Both the position numbers and the translations under genes were made by a program. From Eurosta solidaginis (lineage: Eukaryota > Arthropoda > Insecta > Diptera > Tephritidae), in NCBI RefSeq assembly GCF_040869045.1, contig NC_090322.1, positions 190,525,477 through 190,589,476 of the forward strand: a stretch of 64,000 nt of DNA, written 5' to 3'. The notes under the pieces are model-generated. The model saw only the letters and a list, made by a program, of their open reading frames with translations, was not told where the DNA came from and searched no databases. Below, piece by piece: positions 21,567 to 30,973 of this stretch (the stretch's first letter is position 1; each line of letters begins with the position of its first letter).

Positions 21567-22856
21567 GTTCACTCGAAGCTGTCTCCACTAGCTATGTTAT
21601 ATGGTAGTCATTCGATCTAGTTTCTTTGAAGTATTAGTTTGGTGGAATGCATTCGGCACTGTATAACTGGAGTTAGGAAATGGCTTTGCTACTCACTTTG
21701 AGCGTAAATTTAGAAGCTGTAAGACTTTCAATATCAAATAGACTGGTTTCTGCCTCGGATGGTTAATTTGCTAGTCATATACCGTGGAGCGAGAAATAGA
21801 ATGAAGCTCTGGGCTAGGAGTTAGACGAAGCTTGCTCAACCGTTTCATCATACAGCCAGCACTTTCAAGAACTGCAGTCCCAACTTATAAGCATGCGATG
21901 CGAAAAGGAAGTGCCCCATGGAATTGCGATATGTTTGATTTCTCTTCAAAGATGGTAGAAACGTTGTTAATCTAATACTAGTTTAATGGGAACGCCGAAC
22001 GTGTACGTATCGAGAGCTGCCTTTGCCAACTCTCTGCGGTTTTTATTACCTTGTTTATGTCCTTGTACAGATGTACATTCTCCCTGAACCCATTTCGAAA
22101 GCTCAAGTTTGCGTCACATTGAGATTTCGCAAATTAATTTTCGAATCTCAATTTATGATTTGAAATCAAAATTAAATACTCAAAATTAATTTTTACGTCC
22201 AATGTAATCTTACCACAAATTCTTATTTCGCGTATTTCCTTTGATGACTTTTTTAATTTCGTCAGCATATTTGCTCTCATTTGACGCTTGCCTGCATTCG
22301 AGGAAATTAGTTTTTTGGTGAGCTAACAACAACATAACACCAGTTACATAATCGGCAATAAATGTTTGAAATTTCTAATCACCACTTGCAGTTGTCATCT
22401 TCTAAGCAGTCTCACTTTTATAATTTCTTCCACGTTGCTCCAACGAGTCGACTCTCCGCGCGTCTCGCGTAGTTTGTAATAAAAGTTGGTGCGTAGTTTC
22501 GTGTGTACTCATTTCGGATTCACCTTAGGTGGAAACTCCATTGATTTGGTACATTTCACAGCAGTACAGCATACATGCCGCGAATTCGTTGAAGATTAAG
22601 AAATCTAATACACACAAACAAGAGTGTAAAGAGATTTGTTGAGATAAATGTAGCTGCTTATGGCCGGGTCTTTTAGAGTAAAAACAACTGAAAGCTTAAA
22701 AGTGAAGCATTAATCCACTAAATTTAATATATTAACGCCACAGAAATTAATCAGGGGAAATCACTGGAATCGAAGCTAGGTATTTAAAAAACGTGAACAT
22801 TGAGCTTCTCATATCTTACCTGTATCAGAGCCAGTGAGTGTTGTACATCTTAGCGT

Positions 22857-22950
22857 AACAAGTGAGAGTAGAGGTGGAGGTAGAAGTAGAAATAGAGGTA
22901 GAAATAGAAGAAGAGGTAGAGGTAGAAGTAGAGGAAGAGGTAGAGATAAT
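22857..22950. repeat. GAGGTAGAAGTA-type microsatellite
   Basis: Purine-rich run of AGAGGTAGA/AGAAGTAGA words. The Ser/Thr-rich frame on the opposite strand is produced by this run and is not a gene. The region 22950-23966 holds no recognisable element. Confidence 0.75.
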
Positions 22951-23966
22951 GGAATTCAGGCCAATGGGTTCGCTGTCGGCAAACGGCCCATTAATTAAGA
23001 TTATCTGCGAATATTGAAATAAACAGCCCACAAATCAAGAGCTGCTTTCGAGGAAGCTTGGACACATCCCTTAATTTAAATACGCACAACCCTTATTGAG
23101 CTTGCTCCGGGGGAATACTTATCCAATATAGTAGGCAAGTACGTAGCGCGGGATACATACCCAGGAAAGAAGAAGAGTAGTTTACTCTTGCAATATAAAT
23201 AAATCTTATGTTTGGTAATAAATTAAGATTGAGACGAGTAAGGTCTTAATTAAGGCATACTGGAACTATTGTTTTCGATATGCTTGGCAACGCCTGGCGT
23301 GTGTTACATTCGGAAATTTTAATACACGGCTTGACACCCTGTCAAAACGACTTTCCGGCTAATGTGGCAATACTCTTCGTCCCGGTAAAACCTTGGCCGG
23401 CCATTGGGTACATTCAGGGCTCGTCATAATTAAGTTGGTGGGGCAGAATCGGTTGAGATCCTACCAACTAATGCTAATCTGTGTCTGAACGGGATTATTC
23501 AGGGTGACTGTAGATTCGGACAAGGATAACGGACCCAAATGGCGACCCAATCAAAGAAATGATGAACCAATGTAGACAATACCAAGATCAGGAAATGACC
23601 TCCAATCTATTTACAGGCGAAAGTTACCCGTTCTGCAAAAGGGCCTGACCCATCGGACGTAGATCAAAATAGTTCGTCGTTCACGCTGACAAAATCGAAG
23701 GGAGCGGAAGTAAAAGTTGTTCAAATAACGTCTTCAGCTGCTTCAGAGATCTCGAGCCAAGTTTGTGAAGATTTTTGATGGGAATCCATCAGCAATGGAA
23801 CACTGAACTGTCTAACTGCCATAAAAAGCATACATACAGGGCATAACTCTACGAAATCGAAAATTACACGCCTTACAACAGACTATGGAGAAGTTTTTCG
23901 AAAGACTTAGAGAATACGAGTACGAAGGGTACCCTGCCGAGTTAGAGAGGTGGAACAAGAGATATG

Positions 23967-24201
23967 TGTAAGGCAATCCAGAAAACCACTTTGTGCTACT
24001 TTACTTTACTCTCACTTTTGAATTCACGACAAAGTAGCCAATGAACGACGATTCAAGAAAATATGAAATTATTAAAATGTTTTTAAATATTTGGCAGTCG
24101 AATTTTATTGTACAAAGAAAACGGAATAAATTAGTTGTTTTTCAATTGCGTTCAAATTAATGCGAAGAACCTTTTTCTTTTTCTTAACGGTCGTCCTTAC
24201 A
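23967..24201 (+). repeat. 5' LTR
   Basis: 235 bp, TGTAAGG…CCTTACA. It contains AATAAA at 24125-24130 as a likely poly(A) signal. A TCACTT at 24013-24018 resembles an insect initiator. No clear TATA box lies 25-30 bases upstream of it. Confidence 0.95.
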
Positions 24202-24211
24202 AATTCAGAAG
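24202..24211 (+). other. candidate self-primer-binding site
   Basis: AATTCAGAAG starts at the first base after the LTR. It can pair over all ten bases, with one G-U pair, to CTTTTGAATT at 24015-24024 in the same LTR. That stretch would be at or near the 5' end of the genomic RNA if transcription starts at the initiator-like TCACTT. Tf1 and sushi-type elements prime reverse transcription this way. No conventional tRNA site is present in the 99-base leader. Confidence 0.5.
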
Positions 24212-24300
24212 CGGGTAAATCCATACGGGCAAATTAAAACGTATTATACAGAAATAATTGATTTAGTTGTTAAACGTATATATATGACTAAGTAATCAAA

Positions 24301-27300
24301 ATGCCTCTTGCTAAGATAAATACGTTAAAATTAACGGATTTAAAAGAAATTTTGAACGAAAAAGGTTTGTCCACTGAAGGCCTGAAAAATGAGCTAGTTT
24401 TGCGTTTGTGCGAAGCTGTTGGGTCGGATAGTATCGAGATCGCTAGTGCAAATATACAGGACCAAATTAATGAATTACGGGACATGTTTAGTTCGTTGAT
24501 GCATCAATTGCAATCCAATCAAAATGTAACTGCAACAACTACGCGCAGTGATCAAGAGAGGGCAACTTCTTCTGCTGGTAGTTTTATTGCAACGACTGGG
24601 CGTAGTGGATATTCAGTGAAAGAAATCGCCGAAACTATTCCGGAATTTGATCCAACAAACGAATCGTCGGTATCTGTTGAACAGTTCGTAGAACGCGTAA
24701 ATAGTGCGGTCCAAGCTTATCAGTGGGAGGAAAAATGTTTTTTATTAGCGGTGTATAGTCGACTCAAAGGTGCAGCAAAGCTCTGGCTGGACTCCACTGA
24801 AAAATTGTATTCAAGTTGGAGTGAATTATCGAAATGTTTATGTGAAGAGTTTAGTTGTGTGCCAGATGAAGCTGATATACATTTTAAAATGTCTCAAACG
24901 ACGCGCAAACCAAACGAAAATCTCCTTGACTACTGTTTCCGTATCGGTGCGTTAGGTAAGAGGTTTGGGCTAAGTGAATCCTCTATTGTTAAATACGCAA
25001 GAGACGGTATTAAACAACGGGAATTTCAAATTGCTATTGCAGCAAATCGGTTTAGTTCAATGCGCGAATTTCGACAAACAGTAATAGACTACTCTAAAAA
25101 CTTACCCGTGCGTACATTTAAACCTGAAAAGACAAATTTTGAAACAAAATACGGCGAAACACGAGACGGTGAAAAACGTGAAAGTGATAAACAGTTAATA
25201 TGTTTCAATTGTCAACAAAAGGGGCACATTTCATCGAAATGTCCTCAACCACAACGTAGACGTAGATGCAACGACTGTCAGAAAGTGCATCCTAAAACCG
25301 AGCCTGAAAATTGTGGCAAGAAAAGTGCTTCGACGCGTACGACCAAAACGGAATATGAAACGGTAATTCCTGAAAAAGATTTTGAGAAAGTGGTTACAAT
25401 AAACGATAAAACGTTCACAGCCCTAATCGATACAGGTAGTGAGTGTAGTATGATCACTCAAACAGGGGCAGGTCAAATAAAAGGTGTCGAAGAAAAGTGT
25501 GCTTTAAAAATAAGCGGGTTTTGTGGCGGTGTGATATATGCCCATTCAAGAGTACGTGTCAATTTGAAGGTTGACGGTATTGAGCAAGATGTGTATCTTT
25601 ACATAGTTGGTGATACATTTTTGACGGTAGATGTGTTGTTGGGACAATATGTGTTTAAAAATATGCAAATGGTGATTTCAGACGGCAAAATTAGTGTTAT
25701 AAATGTATGCAATAAAAACGTTAACTTAAATAACAGCAAAATAATTAATGACGATGAGATAAAGTGCGGCATCGACGAAAATGATAAAATAAATAAGTTG
25801 GTTAGTTTGATAAATAAATATCGTAATGTATTTGCAACGGATATGAGTGAAATTGGACGTACAGAGCTCGTAAAAATGAAAATCGATTTGGATACTAACA
25901 ATCCTATTGTTCAAAAACCATTTCGTGTTCCTGAGCCTAAAAAACAGTTAATCGCGGATATGTTAAAAGAACTTATTGATAATGATATAATTTGTAAGTC
26001 CGATTCCGAATATGCTAGTCCTATGCTTTTAGTAAAAAAGAAAAACGGGGGCGAAAGATTGTGTGTAGATTTCCGACGTTTAAATCAACACATGCGCAAG
26101 GAAATATTTCCGACGCCAAATATTGAAGAAGAGTTACAAAAGGCAAAGCGTTTTAAGTATTTCTCGGTGTTGGATCTTAATAGTGGTTACTATCAAATTC
26201 CTATTGAGGAAAATAGTAGAAAATTTACCGCTTTTATCACGACAGAAGGTTTATATGAATTTAAGCGCATGCCGTTTGGGCTTAAAAATGCCCCGGCTGT
26301 TTTCCAACGGTTCATCGCGAAAATTAAAGAAGATCTTGAACCTGATGACGTGATAAGTTATATGGACGATATACTTATCGGTAGTGTAAACGTGGATGAA
26401 ATGTATGATAAGTTGGAGCGTGTTTTAAAAGTTTTACAAAAAGCTAACGTTACTCTCAATCTACAGAAGTGTGAATTTTTGAAATTAACGATACAGTTTT
26501 TGGGTCACGAGTTAGCTCCTCATGGTATTTCTCCTGGTTTAGCTAAAACACAGGCAGTGCGTCAGTTTAAAACTCCAGAGTGTATATCCGAAGTTAGACA
26601 ATTTCTCGGTTTAAGCGGATATTTTAGAAAATTTGTTCCGGGTTATGCTGTTATCGCTGCTCCGTTGAATCGATTATTGCGGAAAGATGTAGCATTCAGG
26701 TGGTCAGATCAAGAGCAAAAGGCGTATCAAAAGATAAAGTCAATTCTCGTATCCCGTCCGGTTATTGCCGCCTATAGTGTCGAGGCTGAGCATCAAGTAC
26801 ATACAGACGCGAGTGCAGTGGGCCTAGCTGGTGCATTAGTGCAAAAAGAGGGCGACGATTGGAAGCCGGTTATCTATTACAGTCGTGCAACTACCGACAA
26901 CGAGAAAAACTTTCATAGCTACGAGCTTGAGGCTCTCGCAGCGGTTGAATCCGTAGAACGATTTAAATATTATATTTATGGCAAACGGGTAAAATTGATC
27001 ACAGATTGTAATGCACTTAAAACAGTTATGAGTAAACGTGAACTTATACCACGCATAGCAAGGTGGTGGCTTCGTATCCAAGAATATGATCTTGAGATTG
27101 AACATCGCGCTGGTCAGCGAATGGCTCACGTAGATGCATTGAGCCGTGCACCTGTCGAAGAGTCACGGGACTTAGAAACGGCATCTTTGCGGATTGACAA
27201 AATTCAAGTTAGCAACGATGATTGGTTATTTGGAATGCAACTCCAGGATAACTCAATCAAAGAATTGGTAGAAAAGTTACAACAAGGCGATCCTATGGTA

Positions 27301-28533
27301 AGCAAAGAATTTGTTTTAAATCATGGTAGATTATTCAAAAAAGTAAAGGGGAAGAATCTTTGGGTGGTGCCAAAAGCTTTGCGCTGGCAAATTGTTAACA
27401 GTCCACATGGTAAAGCAGGACACCTCGGATTGGAGAAAACGATTGCACGAATAAATGAGCATATGTGGTTTGCGCGCATGCGCAATTTTGTTAAGTCGTA
27501 CTTGAAATCATGCATTGATTGTACGTACAATAAAGTACCTGGGGGTAAACAGGAAGGCGAACTTCATGTTGGAGAAATAGAACTTATACCATTCCGAACT
27601 GTACACGTAGATCACCTAGGTCCGTTTCCGAAAAGTTCAAAGCGCAATGAACATATTCTCGTTAATATCGATGCTTTTACACGTTTCACCATTGTGCGCG
27701 CAGTCAAGAGTACAGCAACTAAACACGTTATCGAGGTATTTAATGAATTAAGTAGTTACGTTGGGATGCCAGGTAGAATCATTTCAGATCGCGGAACGGC
27801 ATTTACGTCCAAGGATTTTAAGAATTTTTGTAAAGAAAATGACATCCAACAAATTTGTAACGCTGTTCGAACACCAAGGGCAAATGGACTGGTGGAGAGA
27901 TGTAACAAAACAATACTTTCGATGTTACTGCCTTCGGTTAACAGTGATAAGAAATGGGACGATGCATTACGAGCAATTCAATGGACTATCAACAGCATGC
28001 GTAATAAAACTACATCGAGGTCACCTCAGGAGTTATTATTCAGTTTTAAACCACGCGATATTTTGAAAAATAAAATAGTACTTGCGCTACAAAATGATGA
28101 ATCAACGAATGAGAATTTGATAAAAGATCGTGAAGAGGCAGCTGAACGTATACAGAAGGAACGTTTTAAAAGCAAACAACGCTACGACAAAAACCATAAA
28201 ACCCCGAAAGTGTATAACGTCGACGATTTGGTAGTGGTTGAATACGAGCCACCTAGTACTGGCAATTCACGCAAACTTGAACCGCGATACAAAGGTCCAT
28301 TCCAAATATCACGAATTCTTGGTAATGATCGGTATGTCGTACAAGACATACCTGGGGCTCAACGAACTAGAAAGCATTACTCTTCAGTTTACTCAAGTGA
28401 CAAAATTAAACCATGGTGTGCGCTTCCCGATATTTTTGATGATGACTTAGATAATATCGACGACGAGGATACTGATAATTTACTGGTCACGAATCGAGGT
28501 CGATCCGAAGCTGCAGGTATGGCCGAGTTGTAA
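24301..28533 (+). CDS. Gag-Pol polyprotein of the LTR retrotransposon
   Basis: 1410 codons in one frame from ATG 24301; the last codon and TAA stop lie inside the 3' LTR. Residues ~8-42 look like a SAP domain (LTDLKEILNEKGLSTEGLKN). A Gag core follows, then a CCHC knuckle at 301-314 (CFNCQQKGHISSKC) and a second Cys/His cluster after it. The protease has DTG at 377-379. RT (~535-700) has YMDD at 687-690. RNase H (~830-950) has HTDAS and ITDCNALK. Integrase has an H2C2 finger (~1035-1075), catalytic D1104, D1163 and E1199 (DX35E), and a GPF module near 1326-1345. There is no chromodomain; the tail is acidic. Gag and Pol are fused without a frameshift, as in Tf1, so Gag excess would need processing or decay. 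Confidence 0.95.
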   Translation: MPLAKINTLKLTDLKEILNEKGLSTEGLKNELVLRLCEAVGSDSIEIASANIQDQINELRDMFSSLMHQLQSNQNVTATTTRSDQERATSSAGSFIATTGRSGYSVKEIAETIPEFDPTNESSVSVEQFVERVNSAVQAYQWEEKCFLLAVYSRLKGAAKLWLDSTEKLYSSWSELSKCLCEEFSCVPDEADIHFKMSQTTRKPNENLLDYCFRIGALGKRFGLSESSIVKYARDGIKQREFQIAIAANRFSSMREFRQTVIDYSKNLPVRTFKPEKTNFETKYGETRDGEKRESDKQLICFNCQQKGHISSKCPQPQRRRRCNDCQKVHPKTEPENCGKKSASTRTTKTEYETVIPEKDFEKVVTINDKTFTALIDTGSECSMITQTGAGQIKGVEEKCALKISGFCGGVIYAHSRVRVNLKVDGIEQDVYLYIVGDTFLTVDVLLGQYVFKNMQMVISDGKISVINVCNKNVNLNNSKIINDDEIKCGIDENDKINKLVSLINKYRNVFATDMSEIGRTELVKMKIDLDTNNPIVQKPFRVPEPKKQLIADMLKELIDNDIICKSDSEYASPMLLVKKKNGGERLCVDFRRLNQHMRKEIFPTPNIEEELQKAKRFKYFSVLDLNSGYYQIPIEENSRKFTAFITTEGLYEFKRMPFGLKNAPAVFQRFIAKIKEDLEPDDVISYMDDILIGSVNVDEMYDKLERVLKVLQKANVTLNLQKCEFLKLTIQFLGHELAPHGISPGLAKTQAVRQFKTPECISEVRQFLGLSGYFRKFVPGYAVIAAPLNRLLRKDVAFRWSDQEQKAYQKIKSILVSRPVIAAYSVEAEHQVHTDASAVGLAGALVQKEGDDWKPVIYYSRATTDNEKNFHSYELEALAAVESVERFKYYIYGKRVKLITDCNALKTVMSKRELIPRIARWWLRIQEYDLEIEHRAGQRMAHVDALSRAPVEESRDLETASLRIDKIQVSNDDWLFGMQLQDNSIKELVEKLQQGDPMVSKEFVLNHGRLFKKVKGKNLWVVPKALRWQIVNSPHGKAGHLGLEKTIARINEHMWFARMRNFVKSYLKSCIDCTYNKVPGGKQEGELHVGEIELIPFRTVHVDHLGPFPKSSKRNEHILVNIDAFTRFTIVRAVKSTATKHVIEVFNELSSYVGMPGRIISDRGTAFTSKDFKNFCKENDIQQICNAVRTPRANGLVERCNKTILSMLLPSVNSDKKWDDALRAIQWTINSMRNKTTSRSPQELLFSFKPRDILKNKIVLALQNDESTNENLIKDREEAAERIQKERFKSKQRYDKNHKTPKVYNVDDLVVVEYEPPSTGNSRKLEPRYKGPFQISRILGNDRYVVQDIPGAQRTRKHYSSVYSSDKIKPWCALPDIFDDDLDNIDDEDTDNLLVTNRGRSEAAGMAEL

Positions 28534-28763
28534 GGCAATCCAGAAAACCACTTTGTGCTACTTTACTTTACTCTCACTTTTGAATTCACGACAAAGTAGC
28601 CAATGAACGACGATTCAAGAAAATATGAAATTATTAAAATGTTTTTAAATATTTGGCAGTCGAATTTTATTGTACAAAGAAAACGGAATAAATTAGTTGT
28701 TTTTCAATTGCGTTCAAATTAATGCGAAGAACCTTTTTCTTTTTCTTAACGGTCGTCCTTACA
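28529..28763 (+). repeat. 3' LTR
   Basis: Identical to the 5' LTR as read. It supplies the TAA stop of Gag-Pol (28531-28533). The bases before it (…GGTATGGCCGAGT) are not a polypurine tract. Confidence 0.95.
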
Positions 28764-28984
28764 TATGTTGTTATATGTACTGGGGATATGAGCATACCTA
28801 CAGCTCAGAAGTGCAAAGACTCTATGGGTTAAAGCCTGGAACTGCTCAAGCGTACCGAAATGTGCGCCATGTGGGATACAACGTTCGGCAATAAGTTTTA
28901 GATGCCCACAAAGGAAAGGAAGTAATCGAATTGCGCCATAAGGCTGTTGCAACTTAATTTAAACCATTGTGTAGCGGCTCACGA

Positions 28985-29165
28985 TGTCTTAAGACAAAGA
29001 TCCAGTGCAAGAAAATAGGCAAAATAAAAAGGAAGATAAAAGGAAAGAAGGGAGAAGGAGAAAGAGATGGTAGCTCCTAAGCAAAGAGAAGAAGTTAATG
29101 TTGTGTTGAAAGGGAAAAGAAAAGGGAGAGAATAAGAAGAAGCAGAAAGATGAGTTTTGTCTAAA
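28985..29165. repeat. purine-rich tract
   Basis: AAGGAAAGAAGGGAGAAGGAG-like words with few pyrimidines. A similar tract lies at 29700-29960. The regions 28768-28985, 29165-29700 and 29960-30300 have no recognisable gene. A cluster of TCTCG/CGAGA words at 30170-30265 can form many short dyads. Confidence 0.6.
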
Positions 29166-30307
29166 ATTTTAATGGAAAATCAAAATTCAGGTAGAATAAT
29201 GGCTACTGAGTTGCTTGTCATATACAAATATTTTTAATAAATTCTTAGCTTTGACTACTCCCTTACTTATTTGTGGGTCTCCTTTGAGCAAGAAATCCAT
29301 TAACTTTGTTTGGTTATTTATGACAACAGCTGCGAACACAAAAATAGCAGTGGCAATTATAATCACTTTTCATCTATAAAATTCTCTGATTTTTATTTTT
29401 AATGATTTAATAAAAACCTCCTTTGAAACTATACAAACCAATCTCAAAATAGACTTGGAATAAACTCGAGTCTTCGAGAAAGTTTTCGAAAATTTCGAAC
29501 TATTCGTTTGGAGTTTTCCCATGGCGCAATCAAACCAGACAGGTGATGTCAGGAGAAAAACAACAACAATTTGGAGGCCTTCATAATACGGGAATGAATT
29601 ATAAAGTATTAGGGAGGTACTATTTTTCTTTTTTTTCAACCTTAATAATGGAATGTGCCGAAAAAAGGCCAAACTCGATATATCCCCACATTTAAAAACA
29701 GGCGTATGAAAGAAAAGGGAAAATAAAACAGGGAGAATGATAAGAAAAAGTAGAGTAAGTTGGAGGGAAGCCGGAAAAGTTAAGAAGAATGATAAGGCAA
29801 TGCGTAATAGCGAGGGTAAGTGCTAGGGCGGGAAGAGTAAAAGGAAACGCGGAAAGATTTACGAAAAAGCTAAGGAATAGGGAAATTCAACGAGCCGATT
29901 AAGGTAAGCTAGAAAACGTAGAGAGGTGGGCAAATGATAGAGAAAGAGGGTTAGACAGAGGAGAGGCAGATGAACAGAAAGAGAAATTCAGACCAACATC
30001 TGTCGCGTTTGATCATACGGCTAGGAGTATTTCACGTTGCCAGAGCTAGCCAGAGCTGTTTAAAATCAAGTTCAGATAAGCCAAAGTATTTTTTGCCATT
30101 AGTAACATCTATAAGCTCTGACTTGTAGAAGCATCTTTGCTATAGAATACAGCTTACAATTTCTTCTCGAACACAAGCGAGAATTCGGAGACCCGAGAAA
30201 TCGAGAACTCGGCTTCCTGCGAGATTCTCGTATCTCGAAGTACTCGCTAATCTCGCGAGCTTTTCGACATGCAGCTTAGTCACTGTTTTGACAGTATTTA
30301 CACTGTG

Positions 30308-30973
30308 TTTTTTATACCTTTCATGAACATGAAATGGTATATTAACTTTGGTCCGATGTTTGTAACGTTGAGAAATATAGAAGATAGACTCACCATTAAG
30401 TATACCGAATTGATCAGGGCGACCAACTGAGTTGATATAGCCATGTCCGTCTGTCCGTCCGTCCGTCTGTCTGTTTGAACGCAAACTAGTCACTCAAATT
30501 TTGAGATATCTCAATGAAATTTGGCACAAGGATGTATTTTTGTATAATATTAGACATTTGTTGGATCCGGTAGGATCAGACCACTATAACATATATCTCC
30601 CATACAACCGACCATTCAGATAAGACGATTTTGGTCATTCCTGCCGCAATTTAGAAAGTATAAACGTTAAACTTAATGATATTTATTCTAATATATCATA
30701 GAAGATTTCATGAAAACATCATTTCGATCGGAGCTATATATAACATATATCCCATACAACCGATCGTTCAGATAAGGGGGTTTTTTGCCATTTTTCATTT
30801 TATATTTATCTTAAAAATCGTTTAGGTATGTACATCTGTTCACTATATATTTCTTATCTTATACATCCGATTATTTGGAGATTACGAACGGGATAAGATT
30901 ATTGTTCAGCCCCATTCATGAAAGGTATGAAGTCTTCGGCATAGCCGAAGACAGTCCCGTCCTTACTTGTTTT
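30308..30973 (+). mobile_element. compact Helentron/DINE-1-like element
   Basis: About 665 bp. It begins TTTTATACCTTTCATGAACATG, has the GATATAGCCATGTCCGTCTG core and a run of CCGT/CTGT repeats, contains roughly one and a half of the ~155-bp monomers that form the array at 10080-14340, and ends with ATTCATGAAAGGTATGAAG, hairpin GTCTTCG…CGAAGAC and CCTTACTTGTTTT. ATACCTTTCATGAA is inverted near the two ends. It encodes nothing, so mobilisation would need a partner Helentron. It serves as the reference for how the 8489-14511 copy was enlarged. The region 30974-31890 is unrecognised. Confidence 0.75.

Larger units (their letters stand above)
23967..28763 (+). mobile_element. complete Ty3/gypsy-type LTR retrotransposon
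   Basis: Two LTRs (23967-24201 and 28529-28763) read identical base for base, each 235 bp with ends TGTAAGG…CCTTACA. The insertion is flanked by TATG on both sides (23963-23966, 28764-28767), a 4-bp target duplication. One uninterrupted Gag-Pol frame fills the interior. Identical LTRs plus an intact frame indicate a very recent insertion. There is no env-like frame. No TGG-starting tRNA primer site follows the 5' LTR; a self-priming site is proposed instead. The order protease-RT-RNase H-integrase places it in Ty3/gypsy (Metaviridae); the clade was not determined. Confidence 0.95.

Noticed and set aside
22430..22660. Possible host gene promoter or first exon (less AT-rich patch)
   Set aside because: No TATA/initiator pair, ORF or splice sites that I could defend.
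22825..23031. Ser/Thr-repeat protein on the minus strand
   Set aside because: Generated by the GAGGTAGAAGTA microsatellite.
23290..23966. Remains of another gag upstream of the 5' LTR
   Set aside because: Patches look coding-like but no motif or frame could be followed.
25599..25914. Antisense frames inside Gag-Pol
   Set aside because: They are shadows of the strong plus-strand coding frame.
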